DNA of 64,000 bases from Cryobacterium sp. PH29-G1. Its GTDB lineage: Bacteria > Actinomycetota > Actinomycetes > Actinomycetales > Microbacteriaceae. The position numbers were made by a program, and so were the translations under genes. Numbering within the stretch: position 1 is the first letter of the stretch; every line of letters starts with the position of its first letter. Below are positions 32,690 through 41,321 of the stretch, in pieces. The notes beneath the pieces were generated by a model, which saw only the letters and a list, made by a program, of their open reading frames with translations, did no database searches and was not told the DNA's origin. The stretch covers positions 248,001-312,000 of the forward strand of contig NZ_JASISY010000001.1 in NCBI RefSeq assembly GCF_030063365.1, in the 5' to 3' direction.

Positions 32690-34909
32690 ATGTCCGTTCA
32701 ATCCACCCTGGAACACCAGCAACGCGCACCCGACCCGGCCGCCACGACCGGCGGCAAGTCCGCCACTCGCATTTTTCGTGGTGATATCGAGGGCCTGCGC
32801 GCGATCGCCGTGATCGTCGTGATTTTCGACCACCTGTTCGGCTGGCCCTCCGGTGGCTTTATCGGCGTAGACGTCTTCTTCGTCATCTCCGGGTTTCTCA
32901 TCACGAGCCTGCTGCTCAAGGAACATTCCCGAAACGGCCGTATCTCTCTGGTTGACTTTTACCGCCGGCGCATCCGGCGCATTCTGCCGGTCTCGCTACT
33001 CGTGCTCGTCGTCACCGTGGCGGCAGGCTATTTATTGCTTCCGAGTGCCCGCGCCCTGAGCACACTCTGGGACGGAATCTATTCGGCTCTGTTCGTGGCC
33101 AACTGGCACTTCGCATTCGCGGGCACCGACTACCTGCAAGCCACCAATGCGATTTCGCCGCTGCAGCACTACTGGTCGCTCGCGGTGGAAGAACAGTTTT
33201 ACTTCGTCTGGCCGTTTCTGCTCATCGTCATCTTCGCCCTCGCCGGTCGCGGCACGCTGACCGCCCGGGCCCTCGTCGCCACGGTCGCCGTCACCACCGG
33301 TGTCATCACCCTCGGTTTTCTCGCCTGGAGCTTCTTCGAAACCTCCACCAGCAGCGCCATCGCCTATTTCTCCACCGGCGCCCGTGCTTGGGAACTCGGC
33401 ATCGGAGCACTGCTCGCCGCCTCGGCGCCCGGCATCGCCAAACTGCCGGCGAGCCTGCGGCCCGTGCTCGCCTGGCTCGGCCTAGTGCTCATCGTGGCGA
33501 GCCTCGTGCTCATCAGTCGCGATTCCATGTTCCCCGCACCGTGGGGCCTGCTGCCCGTCGCGGGAGCAGCCCTCGTCATCGCCGCCGGCATCGGGCAGCC
33601 CGCGCAACGTCTCCTGTTTCCGCTCACCAACCCGGTCAGTCGCTACATCGGCAAAATCTCCTATTCCCTCTACCTCTGGCACTTTCCGGTGGTCATTCTG
33701 CTCGCCACCATCTTCGCCACCGATTCGCCGCTCTACCTGCCGCTCGCCCTCGTGCTCATGGTCGCACTCTCGGTATTCTCTTTTCACTTCGTTGAAGACC
33801 CCGTTCGGCGCTCGCTGTGGCTGGAAACCTCTCAAACCCGAAACCGAGAACGGATGCTTCACTCCGCCCCCGAACAGCGCTCGCGGATCAGCCCGGCGCA
33901 CGCCTGGATCGGCGCTTTGGTGGTTGTCACCCTCGTTATCGTGTCGGTTTCGTTCGCCGCCCTGAATGCCCGTACATCGCCGGGGACGACCGTTGACACG
34001 GCTCCGCTCGGGACGGGCGCCGCGCTCGGGGCGCAGTCACCCGGCGCGCCCGCCGGCCTGCTGGCTACCCGGCAGGCCGCTGTCACCGCGGCCCTGGCCA
34101 GCACGGCCTGGCCCGACACCATTCCGGCCTTCGACGCGCTCGGCGATAACTCCGGCGCCCCCGAGTGGGTCGACGACAACTGCCTCTCGGTCGGCGAGAA
34201 GAACGTTGCCGGCTGCCGCTACGGCGACCCTGCAGCGGCCAAGACGGCCGTATTGATCGGTGACTCCATGGCGATCAGCTATATGCCGGCCATTCGCACC
34301 GCGCTCGAACCGCTCGGCTACAACGTGCAGTCGCTGACCATGTTCTCCTGCCCGGCCGTGAACATCTCGGTCGCGCCCAAGAACGCCTCCGACGCGTCAG
34401 CGGCCAAGTGTGACGCTCACCACGCCTGGGTCTACGACGAGGTCGCTCGACTCCATCCCGACCTGGTCGTCATGTCCAGCCTCGCGGGGTCCATCGTGCG
34501 CCTCGCCAGCGGCAACGAAGGCGCCGCAGCTCTAGCCGAGTGGCAAACCGCCACCGCCGACACGATCACAGCGTTACGGGGCTCAACCGAGCGAGTGGCG
34601 GTGCTGTCGCCGCCGCCGGCCAGTACCGCGCTCGCGGAGTGCAAGACCCTCACGAGCGCCCCCGCAGATTGCATCTACAGCCCATCCAGCCTCTACCAGA
34701 AGGTTGTCGCGAGCGAGCAGGATGCCGTCGGCCAGCTGGGTGATTTTGCCCAGTACGTGAACGTCGTACCCTGGCTCTGCGTCGACGATAGCTGTCCGGC
34801 GTTCATCGACAACACCCCCCTGTTCTTCGACGGCCAGCACTTCGTTCGCGAGGCGAGCGCCCAGCTCGGTCCGCTGCTCGCCGAGGCCCTGTTCCCGCCG
34901 GCCGTTTGA
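32690..34909 (+). CDS. OafA/YrhL-type acyltransferase with SGNH domain
   Basis: A 739-residue membrane O-acyltransferase. The acyltransferase-3 domain (about 25-385) has RGDIEGLRAIAVIVVIFDHL, PSGGFIGVDVFFVISGFL, FYRRRIRRILP and the paired helix VEEQFYFVWP. The extracytoplasmic SGNH domain (about 495-735) has VLIGDSMAISYMP (Ser), SLAGSI and FDGQHFV (DxxH). GGAGG stands 6 bases before the ATG at 32690, so I prefer this to a GTG at 32633. It O-acetylates or otherwise acylates a wall or surface polymer. Confidence 0.92.
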   Translation: MSVQSTLEHQQRAPDPAATTGGKSATRIFRGDIEGLRAIAVIVVIFDHLFGWPSGGFIGVDVFFVISGFLITSLLLKEHSRNGRISLVDFYRRRIRRILPVSLLVLVVTVAAGYLLLPSARALSTLWDGIYSALFVANWHFAFAGTDYLQATNAISPLQHYWSLAVEEQFYFVWPFLLIVIFALAGRGTLTARALVATVAVTTGVITLGFLAWSFFETSTSSAIAYFSTGARAWELGIGALLAASAPGIAKLPASLRPVLAWLGLVLIVASLVLISRDSMFPAPWGLLPVAGAALVIAAGIGQPAQRLLFPLTNPVSRYIGKISYSLYLWHFPVVILLATIFATDSPLYLPLALVLMVALSVFSFHFVEDPVRRSLWLETSQTRNRERMLHSAPEQRSRISPAHAWIGALVVVTLVIVSVSFAALNARTSPGTTVDTAPLGTGAALGAQSPGAPAGLLATRQAAVTAALASTAWPDTIPAFDALGDNSGAPEWVDDNCLSVGEKNVAGCRYGDPAAAKTAVLIGDSMAISYMPAIRTALEPLGYNVQSLTMFSCPAVNISVAPKNASDASAAKCDAHHAWVYDEVARLHPDLVVMSSLAGSIVRLASGNEGAAALAEWQTATADTITALRGSTERVAVLSPPPASTALAECKTLTSAPADCIYSPSSLYQKVVASEQDAVGQLGDFAQYVNVVPWLCVDDSCPAFIDNTPLFFDGQHFVREASAQLGPLLAEALFPPAV

Positions 34910-34939
34910 CTCCCGGGTCGGCCGCGCTCAAGCATCCGC

Positions 34940-35566
34940 TCAGTGCTGCCGCGGGCGAAACTCCCGCGGCCAGTCGCTCGCCCGAATACGGGTGATTTCT
35001 TTGACCTCGCCCATGGTTCCCCACTCATCGAGGCCGAGTCGGGAAAGCGGGCGCAGCTTGTCAATGAGCGGATGCCCGGCATCGTCGAGCACGTCGGTCG
35101 CGACCGCGATATGCGTCACTTCACCGAACACGAGAGTGCAATCTCCCAGCTCCAGCATGGAATGCAGGCGGCATTCGAGCGCCGCGGGGGACTGGGCCAC
35201 TCGCCGTGATTGCACGGTCAGACTCGGTTCCCGGGTGAGCCCGGCGCGATCGAACTCGCTTTCCTCCGGTCCGAAATCGGTTCCGGTGGCGTTGACCTCC
35301 TCGAACAGTGATTCCGGTGTGAAGTTCACCACGAAATCCCCGGTCGCACGAATATTGCGCACGGAGTCCTTGACGCCCACGGAGGTGAATTGCACGATGG
35401 GTGGCGAGACGGATGCGATGGTGAAGAACGAGTGCGGTGCCAGATTATCGACCCCCGCCGCTGACCGGCTGGATACCCAGGCAATCGGCCGCGGCACCAC
35501 CAGGGAGTTCAGCAGGCGATAGAAGTCGCGGCGGGGCAAGTTCTGGGGGTCAAAGTCAGTGCGCAC
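34940..35566 (-). CDS. Flavin reductase-family protein
   Basis: A 208-residue FMN-binding split-barrel protein beginning at GTG 35566. It has the family start LLNSLVVPRPIAWVSSRSAAGVDNLAPHSFF, then PPIVQFTSVGVKDSVRNIRA and DFVVNFT. It has no partner monooxygenase nearby and belongs to the stand-alone group with unknown substrates. It is divergent from the HAD phosphatase gene (42 bases apart). Confidence 0.87.
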   Translation of the reverse strand: MRTDFDPQNLPRRDFYRLLNSLVVPRPIAWVSSRSAAGVDNLAPHSFFTIASVSPPIVQFTSVGVKDSVRNIRATGDFVVNFTPESLFEEVNATGTDFGPEESEFDRAGLTREPSLTVQSRRVAQSPAALECRLHSMLELGDCTLVFGEVTHIAVATDVLDDAGHPLIDKLRPLSRLGLDEWGTMGEVKEITRIRASDWPREFRPRQH

Positions 35567-35608
35567 CCGTTCAGGCTAACAACTCGGCCGCGCCGATAGA
35601 GTGGCCTG

Positions 35609-36376
35609 ATGCCTATTCTTCCGCGCCTGGTGGCCTTCGACCTTGACGATACGCTCGCGCCGTCCAAATCTGAGCTCGACCCCACCATGATCGACCTGCT
35701 CGTGAAGCTGCTCGGCGTCGCCGAGGTCTGCATCATCTCCGGCGGGCAGTTCGGTCAGTTCCAGGCGCAGATCATCGACAACCTGCCCGAGATCAGCGCG
35801 GAGAGGCTCGAGCGCCTGCACCTCATGCCCACCTGTGGCACCCAGTACTACCGCGCTGATGCCCAGGGCTGGACGCAGGTGTACGCCGAGAACCTCAACG
35901 ACGATCAGAAGGCCCGAGCCCTCGCTGCGGTCGAGCAGTCCGCCCGCCGGTTGGGCTTCTGGGAGAGTGAAACGTGGGGGCCCATCCTCGAAGACCGCGG
36001 CTCACAGATCACCTTCTCCGCTCTCGGCCAGGCCGCCCCGGTCGCCGTCAAAATTGCCTGGGATCCCACCGGTGACAAGAAGAATGCCCTGCGCGAGGCC
36101 GTGCAGGCGCTGCTGCCCGACCTCGAGGTGCGTTCCGGCGGGTCGACATCCGTTGATATCACCCGGCAGGGCATCGATAAGGCCTACGGCATGAAGCGCC
36201 TGGCCGATCTCACCGGCGTCAGCCTCGAGGACATGCTGTTCGTCGGCGACCGCCTCGATGAGAACGGAAATGACTATCCGGTGAAGGTGCTCGGCGTGGA
36301 GTGCATCGCCGTTACGGGCTGGCCCGACACCGCCGCTCTGCTCGAGGATCTTCTTCCTCGCTACGTCGCCGTCTAA
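35609..36376 (+). CDS. HAD-IIB family phosphatase (phosphomannomutase/sucrose-phosphatase-like)
   Basis: A 255-residue Cof-type HAD hydrolase. Motif I is FDLDDTLAPS (Asp11, Asp13), motif II is ISGG, the cap lies between about 85 and 185, and motif III/IV is VGDRLDENGNDYPV. The HAD-IIB cap and KAYGMKRL lysine suit sugar phosphate substrates or a eukaryotic-type phosphomannomutase. It precedes the LCP and polysaccharide genes, so hexose-phosphate metabolism for the polymer is plausible. Confidence 0.87.
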   Translation: MPILPRLVAFDLDDTLAPSKSELDPTMIDLLVKLLGVAEVCIISGGQFGQFQAQIIDNLPEISAERLERLHLMPTCGTQYYRADAQGWTQVYAENLNDDQKARALAAVEQSARRLGFWESETWGPILEDRGSQITFSALGQAAPVAVKIAWDPTGDKKNALREAVQALLPDLEVRSGGSTSVDITRQGIDKAYGMKRLADLTGVSLEDMLFVGDRLDENGNDYPVKVLGVECIAVTGWPDTAALLEDLLPRYVAV

Positions 36377-36418
36377 GCGCGACCGGCAGGGGCATACCCC
36401 CAGTTCGAGGCTGACTAA

Positions 36419-36450
36419 CCGTTCTCCCATTCCACGGAACCGGAGAACGG
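36419..36450. promoter_or_regulatory. Hairpin in front of the LCP gene
   Basis: CCGTTCTCC (36419-36427) and GGAGAACGG (36442-36450) form a perfect 9-base stem with a 14-base loop between the HAD stop and the LCP start. It may be a terminator of the HAD gene or a leader element. No T-tract follows. Confidence 0.45.
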
Positions 36451-36498
36451 CTTACGGTGTGCTCACCGCTCCCGAAAGCGGTATCAGGAGGCAGTACC

Positions 36499-37509
36499 GT
36501 GCTCACCGCGCCCAAACATGAGAAAACGTCACGCCGCAAGAGGGTCTGGCGCATCGCGCTGGGCAGTGTTCTGTCCCTCGTTCTTCTCGGCGTCGGAGTC
36601 GGCGGGGTCGGCGCCTACAAGCTCAGCCGCTCCTTCGATGATCAGGTCGCGACCATCAGTAAGGTGTTTCCGCAGGCGAGTCTGCGCCCGGCTGCGAGTA
36701 CCGGCGTCGCCGCCGAGGCTCAGAACATCTTGGTGCTCGGTTCCGACAGTCGCGGGGCGCACAATACCTCGATCCAGGATCTGACCGGCCAACGCTCCGA
36801 CGTGATCATGGTCGTGCATATTCCGGCCAACCGCACGGGCATCTGGGTGATGTCGATCATGCGCGACAGCTGGTTGGAGATTCCCGGGCATGGCCAGGCC
36901 AAGATTAACGCCGCGTTCTCCTGGGGCGGTGTTCCGCTCGCCGTTGAAACCGTAGAAAGCCTGATCAAATCCCGCATCGATCACGTTGCCGTGGTCGATT
37001 TTGAGGGTTTCCAAGCCATCACGGATGCCCTCGGCGGCGTCGAAATCGACAACCCGGTCGCCTTCAATTCGTCCAAGCTCAAGGGCCATACCTTCACCGT
37101 CGGCAAGCAGGTCGTGACCGGCGCCGAGGCCCTCGCCTACACGCGGGAACGTTACGCCTTCGCCGACGGCGATTTCACCCGCGTGCGCAACCAGCAGCGC
37201 TTTCTCAAGGCCATGCTCAGCACGGTGATGAGCTCCCGCACCGTCACCAATCCGGCGACCCTGACCCGGTTGATCGAGTCGGTCACCCCGTGGATCGCCG
37301 TGGATGACGGCCTGGACTTCGCCTACCTCACCGGCCTGGAGCTGCAACTGCGCGACCTGCACGGCAGTGACCTCACGTTCTTCACCCTGCCGACGACCGG
37401 CACCGGAACGTCGGCCGACGGTCAATCCATAGTGAATATCGACACCGGTGCGTTGCCCGCCCTGCAGCAGGCGTTTCAGACCGACTCATTTGAGAACTAC
37501 CGTCCCTAG
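36499..37509 (+). CDS. LytR-CpsA-Psr (LCP) family glycopolymer transferase
   Basis: A 336-residue LCP protein: short cytosolic basic N-terminus, one membrane helix (IALGSVLSLVLLGVGVGGVG), then the catalytic domain. Conserved parts are NILVLGSDSR, RSDVIMVVHIPANR, VMSIMRDSWLEIPGHGQAKINAAFSWGG, and LAYTRERYAFADGDFTRVRNQQ, with the arginines that bind the polyprenyl pyrophosphate. The GTG at 36499 is preceded at 7 bases by AGGAGG and is better than one at 36457. It attaches polyprenyl-linked glycopolymers to peptidoglycan. Confidence 0.93.
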   Translation: MLTAPKHEKTSRRKRVWRIALGSVLSLVLLGVGVGGVGAYKLSRSFDDQVATISKVFPQASLRPAASTGVAAEAQNILVLGSDSRGAHNTSIQDLTGQRSDVIMVVHIPANRTGIWVMSIMRDSWLEIPGHGQAKINAAFSWGGVPLAVETVESLIKSRIDHVAVVDFEGFQAITDALGGVEIDNPVAFNSSKLKGHTFTVGKQVVTGAEALAYTRERYAFADGDFTRVRNQQRFLKAMLSTVMSSRTVTNPATLTRLIESVTPWIAVDDGLDFAYLTGLELQLRDLHGSDLTFFTLPTTGTGTSADGQSIVNIDTGALPALQQAFQTDSFENYRP

Positions 37510-37542
37510 CGGACGGGCGAGATACCATCCTGAGTTTTTCTC

Positions 37543-38613
37543 GTGTACATTTCGCATGTGAAAGACATACCAGCCGAGAACCGCGAGTGGGTGAACTTCG
37601 CCAAGGGCGCGGCCATCATTCTCGTCGTGCTCTACCACTGTTCCTTGTTCCTCAACGATCTGGACCTGGCCGGGGGGACCCCGCGGTTGCGTCTCGTGCT
37701 CAGCTACTTTCCGATGCCGGTGTTCTTCTTCATTGCCGGCCTCACCGCGCGGCGCATGCTCACCTGGAATCTGAAGGACCTGTGGCGGCGGCGGCTGCTG
37801 GCACTGGTGTACCTGTATCTGCTCTGGTCGGTCATTCGCGTCGTGTTTTACTTCATCGTTCCGCACCTGCGCGGCACCGAACGATCTCCCACCGACCCGT
37901 TCAATGTCCTGCTCCTGCCCGTGTGGCCCACCAGTAGCTACTGGTTCATCTGGGCCCTGGCTATGTTCACCCTGCTCGCCTGGCTGCTACGTAAGGTGCC
38001 GGTCAGCCTGCAAATCACACTCATCGGTGCCATGGCCATCGTGTCGACAACGCCGGGAATGCTCGACCTCGACAATGTCGGCTGGGACCGCGTCGCCGCG
38101 AACTTCATCTTCTTCATCATTGCCGTGTACTTTCCACACACGGTCTACCGTTTGGCCGCACGGGTGCGCGTCTGGCACGCCATCCTGATCGTCGCCGTCT
38201 ACCTCGGCCTCGCCGTGCTGCTCGTGCCGCTGCACCTGTCGCGAATACCCGGTTTGGTTCTGCTCGAAAGTGCGGTCGCTGTCACGATGGGTGTCATTCT
38301 GTCAACTCTGCTGGTGCGGGTGAAATGGCTGAACTTCATGAACACGCTCGGTCAATACAGCTTTCAGATCTACCTGTTGCACCTCTTTCTCGTGGCCGGC
38401 GCGCTCGCCCTGCTCGCACCATTCGCCGAGGAGCCGTGGCTCCGTGGCGCCGGCAATGCGCTGCCGTTCCTGCTCGCGGCTATCGTGCTCGTTGCCTCGC
38501 TCCACCTCGCCAGGCTCCTGCGGCGGTTCTCCTTTCTTTGGGTCAGTCCGTTTCGCAAACGCCAGTCTCCGGCTCTCGCGCGCCGGTCCCGCCTCGACGG
38601 AGGCCTCCAGTGA
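37543..38613 (+). CDS. Acyltransferase-3 family membrane protein
   Basis: A 356-residue membrane protein with about ten hydrophobic segments. The family start is WVNFAKGAAIILVVLYHCSL with PVFFFIAGLTARRML; there is no SGNH domain. GTG starts at 37543 and 37558 are both possible. It probably transfers acetyl or another acyl group to a surface glycan. Its stop overlaps the start of the hydrolase gene (TGATG). Confidence 0.88.
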   Translation: MYISHVKDIPAENREWVNFAKGAAIILVVLYHCSLFLNDLDLAGGTPRLRLVLSYFPMPVFFFIAGLTARRMLTWNLKDLWRRRLLALVYLYLLWSVIRVVFYFIVPHLRGTERSPTDPFNVLLLPVWPTSSYWFIWALAMFTLLAWLLRKVPVSLQITLIGAMAIVSTTPGMLDLDNVGWDRVAANFIFFIIAVYFPHTVYRLAARVRVWHAILIVAVYLGLAVLLVPLHLSRIPGLVLLESAVAVTMGVILSTLLVRVKWLNFMNTLGQYSFQIYLLHLFLVAGALALLAPFAEEPWLRGAGNALPFLLAAIVLVASLHLARLLRRFSFLWVSPFRKRQSPALARRSRLDGGLQ

Positions 38614-39527
38614 TGAGGCGTCGTTTCGCAACCGTCGTCGTGCTCGTCGCGTCTCTTGGCCTGTTGCTCAGCGGATGCTCCGCCGACGCACCCGAGCCGA
38701 GCGCGACTGCGCCTGCTGACGCTGGCGCGGTGCGAAACGACCTGCAATACGGCACCGCCAGCGGGGAGAAGCTGTTGTTGAATGCCTGCCTGCCCGAGGG
38801 CGCGAAGGGTGCAACAGCGGCCGTGATTCTCATTCATGGCGGAGGCTTTGACAGTGGCACGAAGGATTTCGGCGGAATGACGGCCCTGTGTGCCGAGCTG
38901 GCCGATGGCGGCATCGCCGCCTTCTCGGTGGATTACCGCCTGGCTCCCAAATACGCCTACCCGGCTCAGGTGAACGACGTGACCGCTGCCCTGGAATGGT
39001 TGCGTGAGCCGGCCCAGGTGGCCGAATTCGGCATCGATCCCGAACGCATCGGCCTTTTCGGCAGTTCGGCCGGCGCGATCATTGCGTCGTCGATCGGAAC
39101 CAAGGGAAGCGGCAGCCTGAACGGCGGTGACCGGGTCGCAGCGGTCGTGGCGTTGTCGCCGGCGGTTGATCTCACCGAGAGTGGTCTTCTGCTCGGCGAC
39201 CCGTCGAAAGTGGCGATCGCATCCATCCTGCAATACCTCGGGTGCGACGACTTCACCGAATGCCCGAACGCCCGGGACGCGTCGGCGTTGTATGCCGTGG
39301 ATAAAACTGACCCGCCCTTTTACATTGCCATGTCGAAAAATGAACTCGTTCCCCTCGCGCAGGGCCAGGCCATGGCGCTGGCGCTCAAGTCGGTCGGCGT
39401 GCCCGTCATTCTCGACGTGAAAGCCGGTAAACGACACGCATTAGAGCTCCTGGATGAGGCTACGCGAGCGAGCATTCGTCAGTTTTTGATCGAAGAATTA
39501 GTTACCGCATCAACACGAACAGATTAA
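38613..39527 (+). CDS. Alpha/beta-hydrolase lipoprotein (esterase)
   Basis: A 304-residue predicted lipoprotein: the signal ends LLLSGC near residue 20. The hormone-sensitive-lipase type fold has IHGGGFDSG (oxyanion loop), the nucleophile in LFGSSAGAI and a C-terminal His in KRHALEL. It is coupled to an acyltransferase gene, so deacylation of the same surface polymer is a reasonable guess. The gene ends in a strong terminator. Confidence 0.85.
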   Translation: MRRRFATVVVLVASLGLLLSGCSADAPEPSATAPADAGAVRNDLQYGTASGEKLLLNACLPEGAKGATAAVILIHGGGFDSGTKDFGGMTALCAELADGGIAAFSVDYRLAPKYAYPAQVNDVTAALEWLREPAQVAEFGIDPERIGLFGSSAGAIIASSIGTKGSGSLNGGDRVAAVVALSPAVDLTESGLLLGDPSKVAIASILQYLGCDDFTECPNARDASALYAVDKTDPPFYIAMSKNELVPLAQGQAMALALKSVGVPVILDVKAGKRHALELLDEATRASIRQFLIEELVTASTRTD

Positions 39528-39563
39528 ATCCTCACCGCTCGCGGTCCAAAAGTGAGGATTTTT
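39526..39563 (+). terminator. Intrinsic terminator
   Basis: AAATCCTCAC (39526-39535) pairs with GTGAGGATTT (39552-39561), followed by a run of T to 39563. The stem begins inside the stop codon of the hydrolase gene. It separates this gene from the kinase-led polysaccharide operon. Confidence 0.85.
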
Positions 39564-39632
39564 ATGCAAACATGGTTTTCTGTCGTCGTGCACCCGAAGC
39601 ACGACGAGCCGATTGCGCGGGGAGAAATGTCC

Positions 39633-41261
39633 ATGGAACTGAAGCGACTGGTTCGTATTTTGCGAAAACGATGGATTCTCATTGTGGCGTTCGTGCTGCT
39701 CGGTGTGGTCGGTGGGGCCGCCGCAGCGCTTCTGACTCCGGTGCAGTACCAGTCGTCGACGCGGGTGTTCGTGGCCGCGCAGATTCAGAACGGCTCGAGT
39801 CCCGGTGACCTCGTGCAGGGCAACAACTTTGTGGTGCAGAAGCTGCCGTACTACCTCGATGTGGCGACCAGCCCCCGCGTGCTTGACCCGGTGATTACGA
39901 GTCTCGGCCTCAACGAGAGCGCGATCGATCTGGCCCAGCGCGTCACGGCCACAACCCAGCCCGGCTCGGCCATCATCGAAATCGCCGCTCTTGCTCCCAA
40001 TGCCACTGCCGCGCAACAGCTTGCCCAGGCCGTCTCCGAGAGCTTCACCGACGTCGTCATCAACCAGCTGGAAAAGCCCGCCGATGGTGGCGCGAGCCCG
40101 GTCACGGTCGGAGTGCTTGACCCCGCAGTGGTCCCTGACAACCCCGCCTTGCCCCAGCTTTACCTCAACCTCGCCGTGGGCCTCCTCATCGGTCTGCTGG
40201 TCGGACTGGTCACCGCGTTCATCCTGGGACTGCTCGACCGTCGCGTTTACAACCGCGACGACGTTGAACGACTCACCGAGGTTCCGGTGCTCGGCGCCAT
40301 TCCGCTCGAAGCCCGCGCCCACCCGATCATCGCCCCCGACGGCGCGACCACCGGCCGCGCCGAGGCCTTTCGCATCCTGCGCACCAATCTTGAGTTCGCC
40401 GACGCCGGCACAGAGCGGCGCAGTCTGGTCGTGACCTCCTCCGTTGCCGGTGAAGGTAAAACCACGACGCTGCTGAACCTGGCCATCGTGCTCGCCGAAA
40501 GCGGCGCGACCGTCGCTGTAATCGATGCTGATCTGCGCACGCCACGCCTCGCCGACTACCTCGGCCTCGACTCCGGCCGCGGCTTGAGCGACGTTCTCGT
40601 CGGTGACGTGCAACTCAAGGAATCCCTGCAGTCGTGGGGCACACAGCATCCGCTCACCGTCTTGTCATCGGGCAAAATCCCCACCAATCCGAGCGAATTG
40701 CTCGGGTCGACCGCCATGGGCAGCGTTCTCGATGCGCTCAGCAGCAGCTACGACTACGTGCTCATCGACGCCCCCTCGGCGCTCGCGGTGACCGATGCTG
40801 CCGTGCTCAGTCGCTGGACCGGCGGCACCATTCTGGTTGTGGGCGCCAATCGGGTGAGCGAACCAGAACTTCTCGCCGCCTTCGATGCTCTCGAGGCGGT
40901 CGGGACCACGCCGGTCGGCGTCGTGCTGGCCATGGTCCCCACCCGTGGCCCTGACGCGCTCGTACAGGACGGCGGTGCCGCGGTTGTCGCCCGCGCCGCT
41001 GCCCGCTCGAACCGATCGGCCGGCACCCGGCCGATCGCCAATGCGACCACCAAACCGACTACCAAACCGACAACCGAAAAGACCACCAAAAAGAACGCCA
41101 AACCGACCGGCGCTCACCCGACCGGCGCCCACCCGACCGGCGCCCACCCGACCGGCGCCCACCCGACCGGCGCCCACCCGGCCGACCCCGGAAGTTCCAC
41201 CGCGCCTGACCGCGATTTCGTCCCGACGGACGGCCCCACCCAACAGCGCGTCACCTGGTAG
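39633..41261 (+). CDS. Wzz/BY-kinase-like polysaccharide chain-length regulator (CpsCD-type fusion)
   Basis: A 542-residue protein joining a Wzz domain (helix WILIVAFVLLGVVGGAAAALL near 15-35 and VAVGLLIGLLVGLVTAFILGLL near 185) to a cytoplasmic ATPase. Walker A is SVAGEGKTTTLLNLA, Walker A' is VAVIDADLRTPRL and Walker B is YDYVLIDAPS. The ATG at 39633 has GGGGAG 8 bases upstream. The C-terminal tail lacks the usual tyrosine cluster; instead it has KPTTKPTTEKTTKK and five PTGAH repeats. It would control export and length of the polymer; autophosphorylation on tail tyrosines is not possible as seen. Confidence 0.9.
   Translation: MELKRLVRILRKRWILIVAFVLLGVVGGAAAALLTPVQYQSSTRVFVAAQIQNGSSPGDLVQGNNFVVQKLPYYLDVATSPRVLDPVITSLGLNESAIDLAQRVTATTQPGSAIIEIAALAPNATAAQQLAQAVSESFTDVVINQLEKPADGGASPVTVGVLDPAVVPDNPALPQLYLNLAVGLLIGLLVGLVTAFILGLLDRRVYNRDDVERLTEVPVLGAIPLEARAHPIIAPDGATTGRAEAFRILRTNLEFADAGTERRSLVVTSSVAGEGKTTTLLNLAIVLAESGATVAVIDADLRTPRLADYLGLDSGRGLSDVLVGDVQLKESLQSWGTQHPLTVLSSGKIPTNPSELLGSTAMGSVLDALSSSYDYVLIDAPSALAVTDAAVLSRWTGGTILVVGANRVSEPELLAAFDALEAVGTTPVGVVLAMVPTRGPDALVQDGGAAVVARAAARSNRSAGTRPIANATTKPTTKPTTEKTTKKNAKPTGAHPTGAHPTGAHPTGAHPTGAHPADPGSSTAPDRDFVPTDGPTQQRVTW
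41103..41177. repeat. 15-base minisatellite, five units
   Basis: The unit CCGACCGGCGCCCAC is repeated five times in frame (first copy with one change), encoding the PTGAH repeats of the kinase-like protein tail. Confidence 0.92.
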
Positions 41262-41321
41262 ATCCACCCCTTCCGTAGCACGTTCGAAAAAGTTCCACAT
41301 TCTCCACCGAAGGGAGCCGCA

